Source of the DNA: Akkermansiaceae bacterium
GTDB lineage: Bacteria; Verrucomicrobiota; Verrucomicrobiia; Verrucomicrobiales; Akkermansiaceae
Length of the DNA: 50,090 nucleotides
Assembly: GCA_021733795.1 (NCBI GenBank)
Contig: JAIPKB010000018.1
Span: forward strand, 1 to 50,090
Direction of reading: 5' to 3'
The notes below the pieces were generated by a model. That model ran no database searches. It saw only the letters and a list, made by a program, of their open reading frames with translations, and was not told the origin of the DNA. Position numbers and translations under genes: made by a program. Numbering within the stretch: the first letter of the stretch is position 1; every line of letters begins with the position of its first letter. Below, in pieces: positions 42,906 to 50,090 of this stretch.

Positions 42906-44654
42906 TTATGGCAGAACCTTTCCGGTGAGCCTGGTGCCTGCCGGGACAATGGAAACAGCCTGGTCGTTGGTTAGTGACAAGATCAGCTTCCCATCGGTCA
43001 CTGGAACATTCTTTTTCAAGGGCGCACAGCCCTCCAGAGTAATTTGATAGAGATCCACGCTCTTGACGTCGCTCCAATCGGCAGGCAACCGCCACGCCTT
43101 GTTTTCGCAGCCGGGCCTGCTGTAGGCGATGATCTCGTTGCCATTCCACAATGCCGGAACGAACAGGTTGTCATCCTCGCGCAACACGAAGTCACCCTTG
43201 CGGATGATGCGCTTGCCGTTTTCCGTTAGGGCGACAACCCCGTCGCTGTAGTATAGCACTTCGTTCTCAAACTTCTGCCGTTCCAGCCGGCTCAGGTAAT
43301 ACCACGGCAGGGTCGTCCGGCAGAACATGCCCAGGAAACCGGGCATGTTCGTCTTGTCGTGGTTCCAGATTTCTTCGCCGTGCATGCTGGAGCCGAAGCG
43401 GAAATCGCCGTCGCCGCCACGGTCGGTGCGGCCGCGCGCTCCCAAGCATTCCGGGATCTCCATCGGGTTCCAGGAATACCACCACGACATCGGCTGCAAG
43501 CCGATGAAATGTTCGCCCGGCGGATGCGCCCAGCCGGTCCCCTCGCCCGTGACATCAAATCCCCGGTCGCGCCAGTAATGGAAGATCTTGCGTTGGGTTT
43601 CGACGAATTTCTCCGGGGTCAATCCGCCGTTCTCGGGTTTGGCATGCCAGGGGCTGATCGGCGTGCCACCGTCGCGGTTGGCAATGAACACATCAACGTG
43701 AATGGTGTGCCCCTCTTTCAATTCAGGGATCATCTTGATCAATCCATCAATGCGCCGTTGCGCCAGTCCGGCTTCCCATTCCTTGGGATAGACCACGTTG
43801 TACATGTCCTCCCCCTTCATTGCAATTCCCGCGACCAGCAATTGGCCGCTCGCATCCCTGGCAAAGCAATCCTTGGCCACATACTCGTCGAACAGCGGGC
43901 TTTGCTTGTAGGCGTCCAGCATATTGATGTGCAAACTCACCGTGGTGTTATACTTCCTGGCTTCGCGGATGAGCCAGCGCAGACTATCAAGCGCGGTGGC
44001 ATCCTGCTTCCGCTTCAGCCGGGGATTCACTTCATCCCAGGCGGGATAGCCGTGGTCGTGCCCGCCCTTTTGCCAGCCGACCAGGTAGAGGATCTTGGGT
44101 ATGCCGCGGGTCAGGTTATCGGTCTTCCGGATGACTTCGAGGGCTTCCTCAAAGGTACACATCACATCGTGCGGCTTCTGAAACAGTGGCTCCTTGGCAA
44201 GCCGCTCCACCGGGTCCCCTTCCATGCCGAGGAACAGCTTCAACACCAGGGTCTGGTGATAGTCCCGGTAAAACGGCGCAACCACCACCTCGGTGCTGGC
44301 TGTGAAGTGTCGGCCTGCTTCCATGACCACCGCCTCGACGGTTGCGATGCCACCCTCTTTGGGCACAACCTTGTCGCCATCAATCGCAGCCACCTCCACC
44401 TTCCCGCTGGCGGCCTTGGTCGTCACCTTGATCACCGCCTCCGCAGGCCGAAGGATGTGCTGAGAGCCGTCCGAATAGAACGCGGTCAGGGTCAATTTCC
44501 CCGTGGCATTCGTTTGGCGCACTGGGGTGAGAACCTTCGGCCTGATCTGAAGAGTGATGCGCTCCAGGGTCCTTGCTTCAGCCGAACCGGCCCGGGTGCA
44601 GCAGAGCGGCAACGCCAAGGCAAGGTTCAGCAGTAAGAATGGGATGGTTTTCAT
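42906..44654 (-). CDS. Secreted GH101-like glycosidase (endo-alpha-N-acetylgalactosaminidase-type barrel)
   Basis: This 582-aa protein has a signal peptide (1-25). An Ig-like N-terminal domain (about 30-130) has RITLQIRPKVLTPVRQT. The barrel reads PKILYLVGWQKGGHDHGYPA, then WDEVNPRLKRKQDATALDSL, RWLIREARKYNTTVSLHINM and GHTIHVDVFIANRDGG. Next come RGFDVTGEGTGWAHPPGE and a C-terminal beta domain (YYSDGVVALTENGKRII). The GWQ..GHD..YP..DEVNP.L and YNT.VSLH.N patterns are those of the GH101 catalytic domain; the Asp of HVDVF and the Glu of TGEGTGW are candidate nucleophile and acid. It is much shorter than typical GH101 enzymes (over 1000 aa), so the substrate may differ. No SD sequence. Confidence 0.68.
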   Translation of the reverse strand: MKTIPFLLLNLALALPLCCTRAGSAEARTLERITLQIRPKVLTPVRQTNATGKLTLTAFYSDGSQHILRPAEAVIKVTTKAASGKVEVAAIDGDKVVPKEGGIATVEAVVMEAGRHFTASTEVVVAPFYRDYHQTLVLKLFLGMEGDPVERLAKEPLFQKPHDVMCTFEEALEVIRKTDNLTRGIPKILYLVGWQKGGHDHGYPAWDEVNPRLKRKQDATALDSLRWLIREARKYNTTVSLHINMLDAYKQSPLFDEYVAKDCFARDASGQLLVAGIAMKGEDMYNVVYPKEWEAGLAQRRIDGLIKMIPELKEGHTIHVDVFIANRDGGTPISPWHAKPENGGLTPEKFVETQRKIFHYWRDRGFDVTGEGTGWAHPPGEHFIGLQPMSWWYSWNPMEIPECLGARGRTDRGGDGDFRFGSSMHGEEIWNHDKTNMPGFLGMFCRTTLPWYYLSRLERQKFENEVLYYSDGVVALTENGKRIIRKGDFVLREDDNLFVPALWNGNEIIAYSRPGCENKAWRLPADWSDVKSVDLYQITLEGCAPLKKNVPVTDGKLILSLTNDQAVSIVPAGTRLTGKVLP

Positions 44655-44778
44655 GAGTTATGCGATCCAAGTGTCATTTACCCCAATCCCGACCAGCCTG
44701 CGGCAGGCACCGCACACATCAACATCATTCGTGTGGTTGGGTTGTTCATTCCAGCATCTTTCACCGCATTCAAGCCGT

Positions 44779-47067
44779 TCACAACTTTTCGGATTGGATG
44801 ACTTTGGTTTCCCCATTGACGCGGACGGTCGCCTTGCGGCTTTCGTTAGATGCAACGCGGTAGGAGGTGACCTTGCCATCCTTCCATGCGATGTCCACCT
44901 CAAACCCGCCGCGGGCACGAAGTCCCTTGACGCTGCCGGCGGGCCACGCCTTGGGCAGTGCGGGCAGTAGTTCAATCTCGCCGGCGTGGCTCTGCATGAG
45001 CATCTCGGCGATCCCCGAGCAGCCGCCGAAGTTGCCGTCGATCTGGAACGGCGGGCAACTGTCGAACATGTTGGGCAGCGTCCGGGGCGGCGTCATCAGC
45101 ATCGCCAGCAGTTTATACGCGTGATCGCCGTCGAGCAATCTTGCCCAGAGGTTGATCCGCCAGCCCACGCCCCAGCCGGTGGCGTCGTCGCCGCGGATTT
45201 CGAGCGACTTGCGCACGGCGGCGGCCAGTTCGGGCGTGCCGCGGGGCGTGATTTGAGCGCTGGGATAGAGACCGTACAGGTGCGAGACGTGGCGGTGCTG
45301 CATCTCCGGTGCCTGCATGTCCCAATCGTCGAGCCACTCCTGGAGTTGGCCCGCCTTGCCGATTTGATTCGGGGCCAGCCGCGCGCGCGTGGCCACGAGC
45401 TTGGCGCGCACGTCGGCGTCCAACCCGAGAATCTCCGACGCCTGGATGCAGTTGGAGAACAAGTCGCGGATGATCTGGCTGTCCATGGTGGGGCCGGCAC
45501 AGACGCTCGCGCCGCCGGGATGGGTGTTTTCCGGTGATAGTGACGGGCAGGTCACCAACCACTTGTGTTTCGGTTCTTCCACGAGTGTATCGAGGAAGAA
45601 CTGGGCGGCGCCCTTCATGACCGGATAGACTTGCGCCAGGTATTTCTTATCGCCGCCGAACTCGTAGCGGTCCCAAAGATGCTTGCAGAGCCATGCCCCA
45701 CCCGTCGGCCAAAACCCCCAGGTTGGACCGTCGATCGGTGCCGTGGCCCGCCACAAGTCGGTGTTGTGATGGCACACCCAGCCGCCCGCGCCCCAATTCA
45801 CCTTGGCGGTGCGGCTGCCGGGCTCGACCAACTCGGTGACCATCTGGATCAGTGGGGCGGTGCACTCGCCGAGGTTGGCCGGTTCGGCTGGCCAGTAGTT
45901 CATCTCGGTGTTGATGTTGATGGTATACTTGCTGTCCCACGGCGGTGCCATGCTCTCGTTCCACAAGCCCTGCAAGGTCGCCGGCTGGCCACCCGCCCGC
46001 GAACAGGACAGCAGCAGATAGCGGCCGAATTGAAAATAGAGCGCCGCCAGTTGCGGGTCGTTGCCCTCGGCAAATTTGGCAATGCGCTGATCGGTCGGCA
46101 GTTGCGCCTGGTCGGACGTGCCGAGATCCAGCGCAACCCGCCGGAACAGCCGCTGATGTTCCGCGACGTGGTCCTTGCGCAGGGAGGCTAACGGTTTCTT
46201 GAGTGCTTGGGTTAGATAGGCCTTGGTCAGCGCCTCGGGGTAGCCGCTGACGTCCTTGAAGCTCTTGTAACTCGTGGCGGCGGCAATCAGCAAGGTGGCC
46301 GAGTCCGCGCCGCTGACCGAAACGCTGTCTTTGCCGGCGGTCATCTTGCCGCCTTGCGTGAGAACGCGCACGCGCGCCTCGAACTTCAGCGCCCCCGCAA
46401 TGCCGTTGGCTTCGGCGTTGACCCCCCGCATCACCAGCGTGCCCGGCGACTCCGCCTCGACCGTGGCTTTCTGCGGCGTGGCCATCGCCGCGGTGAAGTC
46501 GATCCGGCCCGGCTTGTCGGCGCTCAGATGAACGACAATCACCTGATCCACCGGGCTCGAGAAAACCTCGCGGACGAATTTCACCCCGGCGACCGTGTAG
46601 GTCATCCGGGCGATGGCCGTGTCGAGATCGAGCTCACGCCGGTAGCCGGTCACGTCGCCGTCCCTGGGAATACTCAATTTCAAATCGCCCACCGGCTCGT
46701 ACGGCATTTGCTTGAGCGGACGCGCCATCATCTTCGCGCCGATCAGGCCGTGTGCCTCGCCGTACTTGCCCGCGAAAATCAGCCGCCGCGCCTCGGGCAG
46801 GGCTTGCAAGGCTTCCGGACGGCTCGGGTCATAGGGTCCGCCCGCCCACAGCGTGCCTTCGTTGAGTTGCAAGCGGTCCTGGTCGACCCCGAAGAACACC
46901 ATGGCGCCGAGCCGCCCGTTGCCCACCGGCAGGGCCTCGACCCACTGCCCGGCCGGATGATCGTACCACAACTTCAAGTCCTGCGCCGCCGCGGGCTGGC
47001 CGGCACCGGCGGCAATCACGAGGGCGGCAACAAGGAAATGCGAATTGGAGGCTCTTTTGTGATTCAT
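44779..47067 (-). CDS. Secreted GH95 alpha-L-fucosidase
   Basis: This 762-aa protein has a signal peptide ending near AAAQD (29). The N-terminal domain starts [20 protein letters not shown] and continues [32 protein letters not shown], a signature of GH95. The (alpha/alpha)6 barrel has [40 protein letters not shown] and [20 protein letters not shown], then [16 protein letters not shown] [19 protein letters not shown]. The C-terminal sandwich ends [17 protein letters not shown]95 enzymes remove terminal alpha-1,2-linked L-fucose (some alpha-L-galactose). It is probably the first gene of the minus-strand cluster. The truncated copy of its tail lies at 29976-30164. No SD sequence. Confidence 0.94.
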   Translation of the reverse strand: MNHKRASNSHFLVAALVIAAGAGQPAAAQDLKLWYDHPAGQWVEALPVGNGRLGAMVFFGVDQDRLQLNEGTLWAGGPYDPSRPEALQALPEARRLIFAGKYGEAHGLIGAKMMARPLKQMPYEPVGDLKLSIPRDGDVTGYRRELDLDTAIARMTYTVAGVKFVREVFSSPVDQVIVVHLSADKPGRIDFTAAMATPQKATVEAESPGTLVMRGVNAEANGIAGALKFEARVRVLTQGGKMTAGKDSVSVSGADSATLLIAAATSYKSFKDVSGYPEALTKAYLTQALKKPLASLRKDHVAEHQRLFRRVALDLGTSDQAQLPTDQRIAKFAEGNDPQLAALYFQFGRYLLLSCSRAGGQPATLQGLWNESMAPPWDSKYTININTEMNYWPAEPANLGECTAPLIQMVTELVEPGSRTAKVNWGAGGWVCHHNTDLWRATAPIDGPTWGFWPTGGAWLCKHLWDRYEFGGDKKYLAQVYPVMKGAAQFFLDTLVEEPKHKWLVTCPSLSPENTHPGGASVCAGPTMDSQIIRDLFSNCIQASEILGLDADVRAKLVATRARLAPNQIGKAGQLQEWLDDWDMQAPEMQHRHVSHLYGLYPSAQITPRGTPELAAAVRKSLEIRGDDATGWGVGWRINLWARLLDGDHAYKLLAMLMTPPRTLPNMFDSCPPFQIDGNFGGCSGIAEMLMQSHAGEIELLPALPKAWPAGSVKGLRARGGFEVDIAWKDGKVTSYRVASNESRKATVRVNGETKVIQSEKL

Positions 47068-47265
47068 GGTTTCCGATTGGGGTGGATGGGTGGTGGGGGA
47101 AGCAATCGATCAGAACGCGTCCCGCCCTGCCGGTCTTTCACCTCATTGACAGGCCCCCCATGGAGGGTGTTTGAGCGGTGGCGATGAATTGGAACAATCG
47201 GTGCAAGAATCGTCCACCCTAATTGCGTATATCGCCTCCCGACTAACTCCAAACTCGCCCCAACC

Positions 47266-48019
47266 ATGAAAAAATCGTTTGCCCTTCTGGCCGTCGCCCT
47301 GACCGCCGTCACCGCCCTCACCCGACCCGCCGCTGCTGCGGAGTTTGCCATTCACGATGGCGAGCGGGTCGTGCTGCTCGGCGACAGCATCACCGAACAA
47401 CGCCTCTATACCACCGTCATCGAAGCCTACACCCTCGCACGTTTCCCGCAGTGGAAACTCTCGTTCCGCAACACCGGCTGGGGCGGCGACACCGCGCAGG
47501 GCGGCCTGGGACGCGCCGCGCGCGACCTGCTGCCGCTCAAGCCGACGTTCGTCACCATCGACTTCGGCATGAACGACCACGGCTACCGGGCCTACGATGA
47601 AGGTATTTTCAAGAACTACATCGACAAGCAGACGCAGTTGGTTGAGCCGCTACGAATTGAAGGTCACCGGCCTGACGGCCCCGAAGTACCAACTCCTGAT
47701 CGATGACAAACCCGCAGCCGGGTTCACCGCACAGGAATTGGCGCAAGGCTGCAACCTCACGCTGACGGCGGGGCCGATCACCGAACAAGCCCGGCAGTGG
47801 TGGTCCTTGGTGGCGGAAAAAAACAACGTCTTCTTCAAGCGCTGGCGCGAAGTGCAATTGTACGGGCCGCCGGACTGGGCCAAGTCGCCGGCCTTTGAGA
47901 CCGTCCGCGAGAAGGAGTTGGCGCGACTCGACGAGCAAATCGCGCAACTGGAAACCAAGATCAACACCATGCGCCAACCGCTGCCGCACACCTTCGTGTT
48001 GAAACCGGCTGCGCCTTGA
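47266..48019 (+). pseudogene. Secreted SGNH/GDSL esterase, broken by internal deletion and frameshift
   Basis: The N-terminal part from ATG 47266 has a signal peptide, block I VVLLGDSITEQRLY (catalytic Ser), FRNTGWGGDTAQGGLGR (block II Gly) and TIDFGMNDHGY (block III Asn). It then changes at about 47645 into nonsense and stops at 47706. A different frame picks up from about 47650 with YELKVTGLTAPKYQLLIDDK, then PAAGFTAQEL and EKNNVFFKRWREVQLYGPPD, the normal C-terminal end of this esterase family, ending 48019. The middle with the Asp-x-x-His of block V is gone. An intact relative would be about 430 aa. It is divergent from the GH95 gene. Confidence 0.8.
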
Positions 48020-48269
48020 TCTCGCGGGCGGATTTTTCAACCAGGACGAGGCCAGGGAATTCGCCGCCGGGCTGCGTGCTCTCGACCATTACCAGTGCAG
48101 AACGGATGCGGCGGGAAAAATCCAGCGCCGCGCCAGCTATCCTACCCCAGAACTGACCCCAACAAGGGCTCTTGCGGATTCTCCTTGGCAAGGGGAAGCG
48201 GGGAATCCACCGTCAGCACCGGGAGGCATCTCCTGAGTCAAGCCACCAGTTTCTAACAACATAGTCCAC
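48020..48269. other. Intergenic region without recognised gene
   Basis: Both strands have short open frames, but none has a start with a signal or a family pattern that I recognise. It presumably carries the promoter of the following peptidase gene; no clear -35/-10 pair was seen. Confidence 0.4.
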
Positions 48270-49781
48270 ATGAAATCCATCTGCCGCTTTTTCCTGCCCG
48301 TTCCGGCGCTGTTTCTTCTACTCGCCGGCAACGCGGCGGCGGAGATCAAGGTCACTGTCGCCCATCCGGGAAACGCTGCTGAGGCCCAGGGATTCGCTTT
48401 CAAAAACGGTCCCACCCCGCGCCGCAGCGACGCCGCCACCACCGCCAAGTTCACCCTGTTGGACGGTCGGCGCGACGGCAACGGCGGTACCCTCGAGGTG
48501 TTGCACGACGGGCAGGTCCCGACCGAGGCCGACCAACCGGGACGGAATTTCTTCTTCGCGAGCGGCACCGCAGGCGGGCGCATTCTGGTGGACCTTGGCA
48601 AAGTCATCCCCATCCGAGAGATCGACACCTATTCCTGGCACCCCGGCGTGCGTGCTCCGCAGGTTTATACCGTCTATGCCAGCGATGGTGCCGGCGCAGG
48701 ATTCTCCGCCGAGCCCAAGCGGCCGCTGGATCCGGCCACCGCCGGTTGGAAGCCGCTCGCCAAGGTGGACACCCGTCCGGCCAGTGGCAATGCCGGCGGA
48801 CCCTACGGCGTTAGCATGACCGATTCGGCCAATCCGCCCGGCAGTTTCCGTTACCTGCTGTTTGACATCCAGCCCTCCCGCGAGGGCGATCCGTTCGGTC
48901 AGACGTTTTTCAGCGAGATCGACGTGGTGGACCGCGCCGCGCCCGCGGTGGAACCGCCGGTGCCGGTGATTCCGGTGGATTCCTACACGACCACGGGCGG
49001 CCGTGAAACCTTCACGATTGCCTGCCAGGATGCCCCTGACATGCACGACTGGACCCACACCGAACTCGCTCCGGTGCTCCAGCAATGGTATCCCAAGATC
49101 GTCGAGTTGCTGGCCAGCGACGGGTTTGAGGCACCCCGGAAGTTCTCCATCGTCTTCGCCAGTCGGAAGAACCTGCAGATCGATGCGCCCGCGTACACCT
49201 CCGGCACGCGGGTGACCTGCAACGCGGATTGGCAGCGGCAGAACCTCAAGGGCGAGGCCATCGGCTGCGTCATCCATGAGTTGGTCCACGTGGTCCAGCA
49301 ATACGGCGCGGCCCGCCGGGGCCGGCGCGTGAACCAGCCCGGGTGGCTCACCGAAGGCATCCCCGATTATATCCGCTGGTATCTCTACGAACCACAGGCC
49401 CACGGCGCCGACATCGGGGCTCGTAGTCTGGCCAGGGCCCGCTACGATGGCAGCTACCGGGTCAGCGCCAACTTCCTCAACTGGGTCACGGAAACGCATG
49501 ACAAGAAGATCGTCATGAAGTTGAACGCAATGCTCAGGCAGGGCACCTACGATGACGCCGTTTGGAACAAGGAAACGGGCCGCACCATCGAGGAATTGGA
49601 CGGCGACTGGAAGGCCGACCTGGCGGAAAAGCTCAACATTCCCGCCCCCGCCAAAGCTGTCCCCCCCACCGGCCAAAACCCACTCCCCAAGCAGAGTCAC
49701 GCCGCTGGCGACGAAATTAGCCAGGCCCTGAGCCACGCGCTATGCCACACCATGACTGCGGATCAGGTTGAAGGCCATTGA
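48270..49781 (+). CDS. Secreted basic-secretory-protein-type zinc metallopeptidase
   Basis: This 503-aa protein has a signal peptide (1-24, ...LLAGNAAAE). An N-terminal F5/8-type-C-like domain (about 25-230) has ILVDLGKVIPIREIDTYSWH. The peptidase domain of the basic secretory protein family (PF04450) starts TFTIACQDAPDMHDWTHTEL and has the zinc motif HELVHVVQQY (His336, Glu337, His340). After it come PGWLTEGIPDYIRWY (the third-ligand segment with Glu) and GYRVSANFL-type YRVSANFLNWV. The last ~40 residues after PAPAKAVPPTG have no counterpart in the family and may be a run-on after loss of the original stop. It may cleave glycoprotein or surface protein. No SD sequence. Confidence 0.87.
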   Translation: MKSICRFFLPVPALFLLLAGNAAAEIKVTVAHPGNAAEAQGFAFKNGPTPRRSDAATTAKFTLLDGRRDGNGGTLEVLHDGQVPTEADQPGRNFFFASGTAGGRILVDLGKVIPIREIDTYSWHPGVRAPQVYTVYASDGAGAGFSAEPKRPLDPATAGWKPLAKVDTRPASGNAGGPYGVSMTDSANPPGSFRYLLFDIQPSREGDPFGQTFFSEIDVVDRAAPAVEPPVPVIPVDSYTTTGGRETFTIACQDAPDMHDWTHTELAPVLQQWYPKIVELLASDGFEAPRKFSIVFASRKNLQIDAPAYTSGTRVTCNADWQRQNLKGEAIGCVIHELVHVVQQYGAARRGRRVNQPGWLTEGIPDYIRWYLYEPQAHGADIGARSLARARYDGSYRVSANFLNWVTETHDKKIVMKLNAMLRQGTYDDAVWNKETGRTIEELDGDWKADLAEKLNIPAPAKAVPPTGQNPLPKQSHAAGDEISQALSHALCHTMTADQVEGH

Positions 49782-49884
49782 TCCGGGTTGCTCGCTCTAT
49801 GTTAGGGTTTCCTCTTCCCGGCGATCAACGAGGAGTTCTGACGAACGCGGCTACCCGCCCCCGGTGGACATCGCCCTCCGGGTG

Positions 49885-49906
49885 GCCACGGCGGTCACGC
49901 CGTGGC
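49885..49906. repeat. Perfect 9-bp stem hairpin
   Basis: GCCACGGCG and CGCCGTGGC enclose the 4-base loop GTCA. No T-run follows, so it is not a classical terminator; it looks like a dispersed palindrome. Confidence 0.6.
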
Positions 49907-49930
49907 GCGCATGGGAATGCGTTTTTCAGA

Positions 49931-49948
49931 CAGCCTCTCAGCAGGCTG
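49931..49948. repeat. 6-bp stem hairpin downstream of the peptidase gene
   Basis: CAGCCT and AGGCTG enclose CTCAGC. It lies about 150 bp after the peptidase stop and is followed by no T-run. The role is unknown. Confidence 0.4.
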
Positions 49949-49993
49949 GAAGCCCAATACTGTTCAATTAGGCGCGAAGGACAGATAAATTCA

Positions 49994-50071
49994 ACCACGG
50001 ATTACACGGATGTACACGGATAAAAGAGAAAACGCGGAGCACTATCCGTGCCAATCCGTGTCATCCGTGGT
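49994..50071. repeat. Dispersed inverted repeat of the ACCACGGAT...ATCCGTGGT type
   Basis: The left arm has ACCACGGATTACACGGAT and a further TACACGGAT; the right arm has ATCCGTGCCAATCCGTG and ATCCGTGGT. The arms are complementary, separated by about 25 bases with AAAACGCGGAGC. Such CACGGAT/ATCCGTG arrays occur many times in genomes of this and related phyla. The 49782-50090 region holds no gene that I can support. Confidence 0.75.
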
Positions 50072-50090
50072 CAAAAATTCTTAAGTGGCC

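Noticed and set aside
47961..48191. 76-codon minus-strand frame with a fairly protein-like middle
   Set aside because: It overlaps the end of the esterase remnant on the opposite strand, and no family was recognised.

Overview
The window looks like a chromosomal segment of a high-GC member of the Verrucomicrobiota. The grounds are: a PEP-CTERM sorting signal on a secreted protein; giant secreted proteins combining lamin-tail domains with a CotH-kinase domain; DxDxDG...EY..GT(N/D)P C-terminal segments; many signal-peptide-bearing glycoside hydrolases without a SusC/SusD pair; and the near absence of Shine-Dalgarno (SD) sequences outside one block. No rRNA, tRNA or CRISPR array was seen.

Left part (1-4.2 kb, minus strand). 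A tight operon is read E2 acyltransferase (catalytic domain only), cupin-type phosphosugar isomerase, cyclase-family metal hydrolase, 2-oxoacid dehydrogenase E1 alpha, E1 beta. The E1 beta gene runs off the left edge. This is a thiamine-diphosphate 2-oxoacid dehydrogenase complex linked to sugar or sugar-acid genes.

4.2-16.4 kb (minus strand). Four large exported proteins follow: a 1505-aa protein with putative Ig, lamin-tail and CotH domains; an 859-aa protein; a 231-aa PEP-CTERM protein duplicated from the start of the 859-aa one; and a second lamin-tail/CotH protein. The first three share an unnamed module of about 185 residues. Remnants of a PIN toxin-like gene and of a REP-associated tyrosine transposase lie in the gaps.

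16.9-23 kb. A GH51 alpha-L-arabinofuranosidase (minus) is divergent from a secreted beta-propeller protein (plus).

23.06-24.9 kb. A complete insertion sequence of 1790 bp has 14-bp perfect inverted ends and lies between two identical 22-bp palindromic direct repeats. It carries an AbrB-like gene and a DDE transposase, whose frames overlap at a run of nine A's in the -1 register, as expected for programmed frameshifting. To its right is a mosaic of gene fragments.

25.8-47.1 kb (minus strand). A polysaccharide-degradation cluster: GH2, a beta-propeller protein, an alpha/beta hydrolase, a six-hairpin (GH127-like) enzyme, four divergent five-bladed-propeller (GH32/GH43-like) proteins, a large TIM-barrel candidate, a GH101-like enzyme and a GH95 alpha-L-fucosidase. 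The genes from 31.2 to 42.8 kb have clear SD sequences and look lower in GC, which suggests a separate origin. Several members are truncated: a GH95 tail, a beta-helix protein and two short C-terminal tails. The enzymes probably act together outside the cytoplasm on a fucose-, galactose- or arabinose-containing glycan, but the substrate cannot be read from the sequence.

47.2-50.1 kb (plus strand). A deleted SGNH esterase pseudogene, a basic-secretory-protein metallopeptidase, and a terminal region rich in hairpins and dispersed repeats.
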